Assembly (NCBI GenBank): GCA_949357655.1
Contig: CASHTG010000008.1
Location: forward strand, 1 to 64,000
Direction of reading: 5' to 3'
Length of the DNA stretch: 64,000 nt
DNA from: Parascedosporium putredinis
Lineage: Eukaryota > Ascomycota > Sordariomycetes > Microascales > Microascaceae
Shown here in pieces: positions 12,001 to 23,597 of the stretch (positions within the stretch are counted from its first letter, which is position 1; the number at the start of each line of letters is the position of its first letter). Below the pieces are notes generated by a model. It ran no database searches. It was not told where the DNA came from and worked only from the letters and a program-made list of their open reading frames with translations. The translations under genes and the position numbers were made by a program.

Positions 12001-15000
12001 TAATAAATCTCTAACCTATCTATATTTAACTTTATATTTAAATATTACCTTAAGAAGACTAATCTTACTAATCTTCTCTCCTATTAACCTAACTATATAG
12101 GGGAAAACCCTAGTTATTAAAGTATTATTAAAAAGCTAAAGGCTAAGCTATAAATCCCTATATCTATAGTATAGGTTTTTATTTAGACCTTATCTTTTAC
12201 CTATAGATAAAAGTAAAAAACTACTAATAGCTAGAATAAAAGATAAACTCTATATAAGTTATAATTACTTAAAAGGAAGTAATAATATATTAAGGATATT
12301 TATTTTTAATAAGATTTAATAGTAGAAGAGAAGAACTTTACTAAATTAAATATTAGCTAGCTAAATAGAAACCTTAACTAATAATTTAATCTTTAAAGAA
12401 ATTATAAGAGGATAGATAACTTCTAGTAAGAAATTATAGAAGTAGGGGAGGTAAATAGGCCTCTCTAACTAGATTAAACTAATAAGTTTATTAGTAAGTT
12501 ATAAGTTCTATAAGATATAAACCTATATTATTAAAAACCTAATAATATATCTAAAGAGAACTTAAAAGAGAATCTTTATATAAAGAAGATAATAGATTTC
12601 TAGTTTATAAGGGAGGGCTATAATCTTAAACTAAGGAGTATTATATTATAAACTTATATAATAATACTATAATAACCTAAAAGTAAGATATCTAGGGGTA
12701 AACTAAATAGTTAAGCTCTTAAAGAGAAAATTCTATTAAGAGAACCTAGAAGATAATATTTATAATTATATTAGAATATATATAATATATTAAAGTATAT
12801 AAAAGTTAAAGTATAAACTATATAGGAAACTAAATCCCCTATTACTTCCTAAATACTTTTTCTAAGAAATTAGCTTAGATTTTATTATAAGGCTTTCTTA
12901 AAGTTAGATTTAAACTAGAGAGTAAATAGATATAATCTTTATATTTATATACTATTTTATAAAGATAATAAGGTTTATTATTATAATAAAGACTTTTAAA
13001 GCTTTAGATCTTATTTAAATCCTCTATAAAAAATAGAATACTATTTTAATATTTTAATAGATATTATTAATAATAGAAGATTACTTTTATAAGTAAATTC
13101 TAAACTAAACTTTATTAAGTTAAAAAGATATTTTATAGATTATCTATTATTTAATATCTATAGATAGATAAATAGACTAAAAAGATAAACTTATAACTAG
13201 TTATTTACCTTTAAAAGATATATATAGATAAAGATATCTATTAGATAAAAGTCTTAGAGGAAGTAAAGTTCTCTTATAATATTATTTTTAATTAAACTAT
13301 TAAGACTTTACCTTTTAAAACCCTTTATAGTTATTATTTTTAATTTATAGAATATATATTATAACCCTCTTAACTTAAGGTTAAAAATATAAGAAAGGTT
13401 AAACTACCTTTTATATATCTATAAATAAATAACTAAATAATAGTTAATTATAGTTAAGACTTAGAAGAAATATTATAATAAATATAGGTTAGATATTTTA
13501 TTTAAAGTTAAATAGATAGTTACCCTCTCTATTAAGAATTTCTATTTCTAGAAAGTAGAGAAAAAGCTTATATTAACCTATCTATAAATATAAATTATAA
13601 AGAATATTAGGAAATTAGCTTATAAAGTTAGTTTTCCTAAAAATATTAAAAGATATATTTAGTCTTTTTAATAAACCTATTAGAACCCTAATATAATAGG
13701 GATAGAGAGGATATTTCCTAAAACCTTTTAAACTTTAAAGATAAACTAGAAATCTAGGAAGTTAAAAATAGTTAACTAATAGATAGATAGTAACTAGAAG
13801 AAGTACCTAATTAAATAAGTAGGGTTCCTAATAGAATAAAATAGTTAGGAATTTATAGAAGCTTTAGAGAATATAAAAGAGGTTATTATTAAATATAAGA
13901 AAAGAAAAAGAAAAATTTAATTAAGATATCTTTAGAAAACTATAAATATTCTCTAAGAAACTAGAGTTATAAAAGAGGGGAATTATATCTTTATTTATAT
14001 TTTAAACCTTAATCTTTATCTCTTAAATAAATAATAAAATTATATTTTAACTATCTATTTATATTAGTAGATTATCTATTATATAGAGAGCTAAAAGAGC
14101 TTTTATATAAAATATAGCTATAGTAAGCTTTTAATAATAATTTAAATAGTAAAAGTATTAATATATAAGATTAGAGAATAACTATTAAAAGTAGTTCTTA
14201 TTACTATTTTACTATTTAAATATTTTATAGACTTTTTATAAACTAATAGCTAAATTAGATTAAAAAAAGGTATTATTTAAGATTATAATAGCTAAAGATT
14301 ATCTTTAGTTTTTAAAAGGTATCTAGTTAATATAATCTATAAGGGAAAGGTTAAGATAACCTTAATTAAAAATAATTAAGGCCCTTAGCTAATTAAGATA
14401 GTTAAGAGTTACCTAGTTAATATTAGAGGGTTAGTAATTAATAATAGCTTATATCTATTAGGCTATTATTTAATTAGTTATTATAAGGATCTAGAAAAAA
14501 ATACTAAGGGTTAGAATATTTATCTAAAGAAGATAAAGGTAGAAGAAACCTATTATTTAAAATAGAGTAATAGCTATTATAAGAGCTAAAAAGATTATTA
14601 TTTCTCCTAAATAATAATCTCTAGAGCTACTCTATTAAGATATAACTAGATAGCTAATATAAATCTATATATATAATAAATAGCTAAGGAAAATAAATTT
14701 AGCTAAGCTTTTTATAGTTATAATATCTATTATATATTTTAAATATAACTAATATATAGCTACTACTAAATAATATAAAACCCTCTATATTAACCTTAGT
14801 AAAATAGAGGGAATCTATTAATATTACCTAGTTAATAGGTCTTTTAAAGAAAGGAAAACTTATAATATAATATTAGCTTAAAGACTTAAAATAAGGGGTA
14901 TAAGTAATCTTAATATTCTTATTAATATAAATAAAGAAAAGATCTTAATATAACTAAATAGTATATTAGAAATAGGTTTAAGATTAATCTTTAGAAGTTA

Positions 15001-15589
15001 AAAGAAGGTATAGTTAAAAATAATATTAACTAAACCTTAGTTTTAAAGGAATATTATATAGATAGATCTATCTAAAAGATAAATAGCTATATTAAAAGAT
15101 TAAAAAGGTAAGTAAAAAGGTTAATAAAAACTTAAAATTATTATAAAATATTATAATAAAGAAAGAGAATAAGTAAAAATAATATAAGAAGAATTCTATT
15201 TCTAAATAATTAAAAGAAGGCTTTATAAAGCTTTATAGAGAAAAAGTATTTAGTAAAAAGATATTTATAAATTATAAAAGTATAAAAGCTATATTAAAAA
15301 TATAGCTATTTTAAAGAAATAATAAAGACTATTATATTTATTAAAGGGGTTTTAGGGGAGGAAATAGGAACTAAAACCTTAAATATAATTAAAACCCTTT
15401 TAAAATAAAGAGGGAATTAAGCCCTTAAAATTAAAATAAAAGAGCCCTAGACCTTTTTAAATTAACTTTATTATCTATTAAAGACTAAAGATCTTTAACT
15501 CTTTTTCCTATTAGGTTTTTTAATAAGTAAAGGTATCTTTAGAAGAACCTTAGACTAGGGGTTAGCTTAAGGTTCTAAGGGGGTAGTTA

Positions 15590-16035
15590 TAAAGGAATAG
15601 TTTAGATCTAGGGTAGAGCTAGCTTATAGTAGCTTTAACTATACTTTAAACCTACTCTAAATATATTTAATATTATAAAGATTACCTAAGTTACTAATAA
15701 TTAAGGAAACTAGTCTAAGACTAATATTTTAGACTTAAACCTAGCTCTAGTAAAAGGACTAAAGAGGGTTTTTAAATAAGTTAGTAATTCAAGATATAGA
15801 TAGATATCTCTTAGATAAGCTAGTAATCTAGGATTAAGATAAATCTTATCTAAAAGGGTAGAATCTTAATATATAAAAAGAGAAATATAATTATAGAGCT
15901 AGAATAAAAGGAAGGCTCTATAAGCTAAAGTCTATATTTATAATTTAGTAAACCTATATTAAACTCTCTTTATACCTATTCTATAAATCTCCTATCTCTA
16001 CTAAGTATACCTTATATATCCCTTTATAATCTACT
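15590..16035 (+). repeat. 3' LTR of the plus-strand retrotransposon
   Basis: This is the direct-repeat partner of 8,645-9,045. Its first ~95 bases also match, in inverted orientation, the sequence at 20,570-20,665. A related LTR family therefore occurs again with opposite polarity. Confidence 0.75.
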
Positions 16036-16039
16036 TTTA

Positions 16040-19000
16040 AGAATAACCTCTTATTTAGATCTATATACTAAAGTTTAATTTACTTATAAAGAAAAGTTTA
16101 TATATCTTAAAAAGCCTCTATTTCTTCTTTTATTAGGATAAATTTTTACTTACTAGTTTTTACCTTCCTCTATATTTTACTTCCTTTCTAAATATAATTT
16201 CTTTAATATCCCTTATTATCTTAAGTTCTAATATTTTTCACTATTATAAGAGCTAAATATATATATTAAACTATAGAATTATTATCTATAGGAAAGTTAT
16301 TATTCTAATATAATTTTCTAATATAGATAAATTACTTAAGTATTCTTTAATTTTTTAAACCTTAATATCTTATCTTCTATTTTCTTAATACCTTTACTAT
16401 CTACTATATAGCTAGAAATAAATATTTAGATATCTAGTAAATAATTTATCTACTATAATATATAGTTATTTACTAAGTAATATCTTTAAGACCTCTTTAA
16501 TATATTAGAGGTATTCTTCCTTACTATTACTAAAGATAATAATATTATTAATATATATTTAGATAAAATCTCTATTATTATAGAATAATTAGTCTATATA
16601 TCTTTATATAAAAGCTAATAAGTTTTTATATTATAAATATTATATTTAATTATTCTAGACCTTATTAGCTAATTATTATTATCTTATTTTTATATTTTAA
16701 ATAAACTAGTAATTAATAGAAAAATCCTTTTATATTAAAGATAATAGATATTTTCTTTCTTTATAGTTTAATAATTAGTTCCTATTAGTTTAATAATAGG
16801 TATATATCTAATAGGGATATCTAATTAAGTAGTTATAAATTAATAACTACTCTTCTTTTCTTTTTCCTACCTATTACTCTCTATATAATAAAAGCTAGAT
16901 ATAAAATTAAATATAATATTATTACCTACTCTATTTTCCTTTTAATATAATATATATTATAAATATTATTTAATATTTCTATTTCCTATATTCTTAATAG
17001 GTATTTCCTTACTTTCTAGGTTTAATTTTATTATCTATTAACTAATTTAATCTTTATTTTCTCTTCTTTTAGTATAAAGATAATTCCCTATCTTTAAATA
17101 TATTAAATTTATTAATAACTTCTTTTAATCTCTATATAAAGGTAAGATTTATATTTATAATTAATACCCTTTAGCTAATTTTATTATTAAAATATCTTTA
17201 GGCTTATTAATTTTATATCTAGGTATATAGTAGTCTTTATCTAATAGGGCTTTTATATTTCTATTAACTTAGTATTTACTTTACTAACTTCCTATTTTAC
17301 TTATTTTAAAGCTTCCTATTATTACTTTTATAGATCTTAGTTTAATAACTTCCTTAATTATAAGAATATCTATTTTATTATTATTAAATTTAATAATCCT
17401 TTTAATATATAATCTTTTCTTAATTTAGATCTAATCTAATATATTATTCTTTAATATTACTACCTTCTAGGTCTTTATATTAAAAGCTATATTATATATA
17501 TTTTTATATAATAAAATAAAATAATATATTATCAATTTCTCTTCTTATTATTTTTAATAAGTTAATATAATTTATTTTAATTAAAATATCCTTTAATAGG
17601 GGAATTATAATATCCTATTTAATTATTACTTTATAGGTTACCTTTTTTAATAATAACTTTAAGATATTAATTTTACTCTCTATATATTATAAAAATCTTT
17701 AGAATTTAATTTTTTTATATTAAATTAATAGTTATACCTTTTCCTTAAGGAAATTTATATTAACTAGTAATTTTAGTTTTAAACTTTCTATTATATCTAT
17801 TTCTATTATTATATATTTATATATATTTATTTTTCTAATCTTTCTAAAGATATAATAATTAAAAATTACTTTTCTATAATTATTATTTTTAATATAATCC
17901 TTTTATTATTATTAGTTTTTTAAGTTTCTTAAAATATATATTAGGTAAAAACCTTAAGATCTATTCTTTATCTACTAAGAGACTATTTATATTAATATTA
18001 TAATATATTTAATAGGTTTTTACCTAATTTAAAACTAATCTTAATTTATATATATATTTTACTTACCTTTAATAAATATTTAGGTATAGATATTAGGTTA
18101 ATTATTCCTCTTTCTTTAAAAGTAAGTTAGTTAGTTTTTTATTAATTTCTTAGTTTCTTATTTTATTTTTAAAAGTAAATATCTAAATAGTAATATAGCT
18201 TTTCTTATAATATAAAGATTACTTTATATTTAAAGTAAATATTTAAAATACTTTTTAAGATAGTTAATTTAAAAAAATAAGTTTCTAATATATTATCTTT
18301 ATTATCTATTTATATTTAGTTAACTTATTTTTTATTATCTAAATCTCTTTCTTATTCTAAGTTACTTCCTTTTCTAATATATTAGAAACCTATTTTAACT
18401 AGATTTTATTCTTTTCCTAGATATTATCTTTATTATTATAGATTCTCTTATATTAATAAGTATTTCTTCCTCTTTATAGTTATATTTCCTATATTATCTA
18501 AATTATAGCTATCTTTTACCTTTCTTTAAAAATTAGCTTTTATTATCTTACTAATTATTATCTCTATACCTTTCCTAGTTAAAATTAAATAACTTAAAAC
18601 TATTATTTTTCTAATTTAGATATCTATTTTTTTAATCTTCTTCTCTTCTTTTATTATATATTACTTCTCTATATTAACTTTATTATCCTCTAACTCTTTA
18701 TTACTATATTTACTAATTTAAAATATTAAAGTTAGTTCTATATCTTTTTAATTAGATTAGTATTTTAGCTTTCTTTCTATCTTTATTATCTAGATATATA
18801 TATATTTATCTATATTTAGTTATATATAAAATATTTATAGTTTAAGATTTAATCTATTATAGATAATATTTATTTACTTTTAGAGAAATATTAGCTCTTT
18901 ATTCCTTTATATATTATATATATTATATAATAAAATTTATTATTAGCTTCCTTTTTATATATTTATTATAGAATAAATATTAGTTACTAGTTATATTTAT

Positions 19001-20665
19001 ATCTTATAGATCTTAATTTTAAATTTCTCTTATAATATATCCTCTTATATTTTTAAGCTTTTATCTCTAGTTCTTATTAATCTTTATCTATAGTAAACTT
19101 ACTTTACTAAATAAATATCTAGCTTTTTAATAACTTTAGATTTACCTAATTATCTAATTCTCTTTAGATAGGTTATTTATTATTTCTATATAGATTATAT
19201 ATATAAATAAGTCTATTATCTTAAAGTATATTAATTTTCTTTAATAAATATACTTTATATATTATATTCTATTTTACTTATATCTAACTAGAAGAAACTA
19301 ATATTTTTAATCTACTATTAGTTTATTTATTTTTTTAATCTTTTATTAAAAACCTCTTTATTATATCTATAAGATATATTATAGATTCCCTTTAGCTTTA
19401 GTCTTCTACTAGGTTCTCTAACTAATATATTTACTTAGAGGTTTACTAATATAGTTAGTAATCTTAGCTATCTTTTAGAAATAGTATTTTTAATAAAGGT
19501 ATTCCTTCTAATAATAAAGTTCCTTTTAATTTTTAATATATATTTATATAATATCTTTCTATTAATATACTTATTAGTTAATATAAAACTAAATAGTATA
19601 TTTCTAATTCCCTTTAATATTTAGATTACTATCTAGTTAGAATTAGATATTAGTAATTTTATAATCTAAAAGTTAGATATATTAGTTAATTTTATCTATA
19701 GCTCTTTATATTAATATATTTATAACTTATTCTTTTACCTTATCTATTATTTTAATATTTCTTCTAATAGATCTTATTAAAATTATTAAGATATTAATTA
19801 GCTAGCTATCTAGCCTAATTCCTAGTAGGTCTATAATTCTAAAGTTAGCTCTTCTTCTCTAGACTAGAATATCTAAAGGTTTATTTATAAGGATCTAGGT
19901 TCTTTAAGTAGTTATTTTAGCTTTTTTCCTTTTTATTAGAATATTATATTATTAAGGTTTTTAATATTCTTATATTAGTTTACTAATTAGTTTTTAAGAT
20001 TTCTCTTTTCTTTTACTTAGTATATAAGGTTATTATAATATTAAGATATCTTATTTAAATTTATAAAGATAAATTAAATTTATTATTTAGTTATAATATT
20101 TTTCTAATCTATAGATCTAAGTTAAATAATATTATTATTATTATAACTTTATTAGCTATATTAGCTATTATTAGTAAATAAGGTTTATTATAGGTAGACT
20201 ATTATTTAGTTTAGTTATATATTAGAGCTATTAACTAGTTATTATTAGTTCTTATAGCTATTAGATATTTAACCTATAGATTATCTAATTAACTAATTCT
20301 ATAAGTATATTAATAAGTAAAAATATTTATTAATTATAAGTAGTTATATTTACCTTAGATTATATATAATAACTATATTATAATATAATATTTAAGGTTA
20401 TAAAGTTTATATCTTTTCTAACTCTTATATCTATCTATCTATTATCTTTTATATCTACTTACTAGTATACCTATTAGCTACTTAGGTTACTAGTTAGTTA
20501 TCTATATTAGTTAGTATCTTTACTTATTTATATACTAATAGTATTAATAGATATTAGGACTTTTCTATATAATAGTAATCTTTATAATATTAGGTATACT
20601 TAGAGTAGGTTTAGGGTATAGTTAGGGCTTACTATAGGCTAGCTCTACCCTAGATCTAAATTATT
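16040..20665 (-). mobile_element. Degraded retrotransposon relic on the minus strand
   Basis: The minus strand at 16,529-16,555 reads YINNIIIFS, a RIP-altered reverse transcriptase box (YIDDIIIFS). It continues as a recognisable RT tail with 'SKEEYL', a 'GY' block and 'EDKI' down to about 16,330. This resembles the Ty3/gypsy-type pol proteins common in fungi. At its upstream end (20,570-20,665) lies an inverted copy of the first part of the 15,590 LTR, in the right place and orientation to be its 5' LTR. The rest of the LTR matches poorly, so it is a related family and not the same one. No second LTR was found at the 3' side. Confidence 0.62.
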
Positions 20666-21314
20666 CCTTTATAAAATAATTAAAGATAAAAAGAGATATA
20701 TAAGAATAAATAATTTATAAAAGATTAAGATATAAAAACTTTTAAGAGAAAAGTAATATTATTTACTATTTATAGTTTATTTTATTTTTAATCTCTATAA
20801 TTTATTTTTAGTTAAATAATAAGATAATTAAAGATTATTTTATTTTTTACTATCTTTTATTTTTAAAATACCTATTTATTATTTTAGCTTTATTTATTAA
20901 ATCTAAATATTATTTATAAAATAACCTTTAAAAATTATAATTTATATATATTTATATATATATTATCTATATTATTCTTTACTAATATATTTTCTATTTA
21001 TTTTTATTTTATTTTATCTAAATTATTATCTTATTATTTAATATTAAATAACTTATTATATTCTATTAGTTTTATAATTAGTTTATATTAAAATAAACTA
21101 AATTTTTCTTAAATATTATATATAATAAAGTATAAATTATTAAATAAGTTAATAATATTTAATATAAACTTTAATAAGTAAATACTTTTTAAATATACTT
21201 TTTAAATAATTTAATTTCTTTCTAAAAATTAATATATATATCTAAAGATCTAAGTATTTTATATTAAAAGATAATTATATAATATAAGTATTAGCATTTA
21301 TACTTATTAAATAC
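20666..21314. other. AT-rich margin and RIP boundary
   Basis: Extreme AT sequence without recognisable domains continues to about 21,290. There it changes within a few tens of bases to ordinary genic composition (CGTGACATAACACG at 21,331 is already normal). The 3' untranslated region of the first gene must lie in or next to this margin. Confidence 0.7.
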
Positions 21315-23133
21315 CTAATTATTACCTTTTCGTGACATAACACGTGTAATAGCATGTCGAATCGATGTGCCAGCTTTCTCGATCTCTCGCTTGCTTAATC
21401 CTGTGGTAACGCACACCTTCAGTGCTGGTTGCATTTCCCATGAGCCAACCTTTAATCCTGTGTTGCTCAGTGTGGATGCAGTTTTCAGCCGTGTTATCAA
21501 CACACCATTCGCAAGTGCCTATTTGGGAGAATTAGCTATTTTTCGTGATTGAAGGGTCGAATCAGTTACCTCATCTGTGCACTCCTGGAGAAGCTTTTCT
21601 TGATCCTCGATCGTTAACGCTCGTGCGTGGATGACTGTCGGTTTCAAAACCAGCAACAAGATCGGGTTTTCCGGAGCACTGGTGCACGTAACCCAATCGC
21701 TGCGAGGATCTAGCTGTGCCCTCATGACTTTGATATTTTCGCGACAAAGGCTTATGACATCCGGATTGGATTGAAGCATATTCAGTGTCTCGCTTGCTGT
21801 GACAGCAAGCATGGCAGGCAAGGCAGCAGAAAATGTGAAGGAGGCCGAGGAGACGCGCTGGTGTTCGACGACGTCCTTTGGACCTGCACAGAACCCGCCA
21901 CCTGCGCAAAGGGGACCGGCTAGGGAGCCAATGATCATATCTACCTGAGACGGGTCTACGTGTTGTGCTTCAGTCAAGCCCCGGCCGGTACGGCCTAATA
22001 CACCGAATGACCAAGTCTCATCTAAGATGATGCGAAATTTGTACTTTTCCTTGAGTTCAATCTGCAGAGGAGGGTTAAATGGATTCATTAGAATGAGGCC
22101 TCGATGAGTGTTTGCGGACGAGAAAATAGGTCCAAGGGTTTCGGTTGCTTTCATGTTTCGGACTCACAAGTTTGGGTAGGTTTGCGAGATCCCCACCGTC
22201 TCAAACAGCCCTTCTGTAACAACAAAGCGACGAGTCAGGCGTTTACCGGATTGCTCGTGCGAAACCCTTCTCATTATACGTTCTAGTTCTTCCATATCGC
22301 CGTGCTTGAACCACTTGATGGTACTTCTGGAGATCTGCAAGCCCCTTCGGATAGAAAAATTTGCGGCGCTGTCTGCCACTATAATGTCTCCGCGTTTGCA
22401 AAAGGCGGGTATGACGCTAGAGATCGTGGAAAAGGCTTGCGCATAAACGATGCAGGCTTCGGTGCCAATGTATGAGGCTATGTCTGCTTCAGTCTTCATG
22501 TGCACGTCTTGCGTCCCGTAAAATTGGGGAGGGCCGCATGGCCCTACGCCATACGTGCGCAAAGTCTGAATAGCCTTGTCTTTGATTTGCTCGTTCCCGT
22601 TGAAGTTATAGAAATTATAGGATCCAAGATTTACCACAGTTCGCCCGTTGGACAACTTAACCTTTGGGCCACTTGGGCTATCATGTCCATCCATGTTAAC
22701 ACAATGAATGGCCGCACACACAATGCGAGCTAAGACGGATGGGATTCTCTTACCCAACAATGATGGGCATTTTTCATGCTCCATAGTTTCAAGCGTGGTT
22801 TGTGGGGGGACAAGAGGTTCAGGCACCCATTCTTCCACAAGTTCATCAATTTCCTAAAATAGGGGTTAGCGAATGCACGACGGCAAGCGGGCAATGTGCG
22901 TACATCTTCGCGCAACTTGATGAAATTTTGTTTTTGAGTTGAATAAGAAGGAGACAGTAAGTAGCGAATGAAGAATAGTATAAGGACTAGCTCAATGGCA
23001 GATCGAATGGGATCGTTTTGATAGCTTGATCGGACGTATCGGATGAGGACAGCAGAGCCGGGGATTTTTGGAACGCGGTCGCGGTGGTGTTCAATACTCG
23101 GGAAATGAGTATTTGAACCTCGTCAAACTCCAT
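21315..23133 (-). CDS. LCB1: Serine palmitoyltransferase subunit 1
   Basis: This is the non-catalytic subunit of the endoplasmic reticulum enzyme that condenses serine with palmitoyl-CoA to start sphingolipid synthesis. It pairs with LCB2. The start MEFDEVQILI is at 23,133, followed by a membrane stretch (ELVLILFFIRYLL) and EIDELVEEW. The core motif GVGPCGPPQFYGTQDVH includes the Cys equivalent to the one mutated in human SPTLC1 neuropathy. It continues with ETWSFGVLGRTGRG and GGGFCAG, and ends in KVCVTTGLSKREIEKAG. Introns lie at 22,854-22,903, 22,072-22,167 and 21,519-21,569, all GT-AG. Two one-base deletions break the frame: one in the T run at 23,065-23,069 (plus strand) and one near 22,184-22,190. 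The downstream frame is conserved in both cases, so I treat them as consensus errors. The stop lies about 25 bases from the RIP block. Confidence 0.9.
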
Positions 23134-23597
23134 TTTGCAGATCGGGCAGTGAGACAGAGGGCTCAAGGAACAGTGTTAGAGGGATAGGCAAAGATGACAC
23201 AGGAAGCGAATAGATAATAGAAAGGATTGCGCGGGAGGTATCGGGACGCTGAAATTATTTTGGAGTGCTCGGGATATGTTGATTACTAATATTGGACATC
23301 TTGGTGTTATGGAAGTTGGTCACATTAAAGTTGGGTAAAAAAAACTACATTATTCTAAAAGCACATATGTAACCATACATTGATTATGCTAGCCCTTTCC
23401 ATTCGTCCTTTCCGTTTAAGGGTGCACGCGTGGGTTAAATATAGATTTGACACGAGAGGTTGGGATGCCCACTTTGTCAGATAGTAGGAGAGCACAACAG
23501 TAGTTATTAGAGTACTCTCCTCTTCCTGACACAGATGCGAGGACTGCAACCGGGGCTCGGGCAGTTAAGCCAAACCGAAGCCCAGACCCCCTGTTCG
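23134..23597. other. Intergenic region between LCB1 and FKS1
   Basis: These 464 bases must hold the LCB1 promoter and the FKS1 3' end, since both genes run on the minus strand. I see no further gene. Confidence 0.6.

Larger units (their letters stand above)
8645..16035 (+). mobile_element. RIP-dead Ty3/gypsy LTR retrotransposon with chromodomain-like tail
   Basis: Two direct repeats of about 400-450 bases (8,645-9,045 and 15,590-16,035) bound the element. Between them, plus-strand remnants appear in gypsy order. Reverse transcriptase lies at about 11,090-11,310, with VYLNNIFIYF at 11,269-11,298 in place of VYLDDILIYS. Integrase core remnants start near 12,873 (LDFII, then a block like RFxxxxKTF). 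A 'SFPKNIK...LLEP'-like integrase tail lies at 13,620-13,700, followed by a W-x-V-x-K-I-V type chromodomain trace near 13,740-13,850. The order pol RT then integrase then chromodomain fits chromovirus-type Ty3 elements. About 1.6 kb between the chromodomain and the 3' LTR is unexplained. Stops are everywhere. Confidence 0.82.
1..21290. repeat. RIP-degraded, AT-rich heterochromatin-like block
   Basis: The block is dominated by A, T and the motifs CTA/TAG, TTAA and TATA. CpA, TpG and CpG are almost missing over long stretches, while CC/GG and CT/AG survive. This is the signature of repeat-induced point mutation acting on CpA on both strands. No open reading frame of usable length exists. Two patches keep many CA and TG steps (about 4,430-5,030 and 6,720-6,930). 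Composition changes abruptly at about 21,290, just before the stop codon of the first gene. Recognisable retroelement domains occur inside and are listed separately. Whether the block is a centromere flank, a subtelomere or an internal repeat island cannot be told from this window. Confidence 0.93.

Noticed and set aside
1..21290. Mitochondrial DNA or a chimeric AT-rich contig end
   Set aside because: It carries nuclear LTR-retroelement domains with RIP-type changes, and the junction to LCB1 shows no sign of a chimera. A read-spanning check would settle it.
21315..23133. LCB1 as a pseudogene because of two frame breaks and the nearby RIP block
   Set aside because: Splice sites and protein are conserved throughout, the breaks are single-base, and the same type of break occurs in aconitase and FKS1 far from the block.
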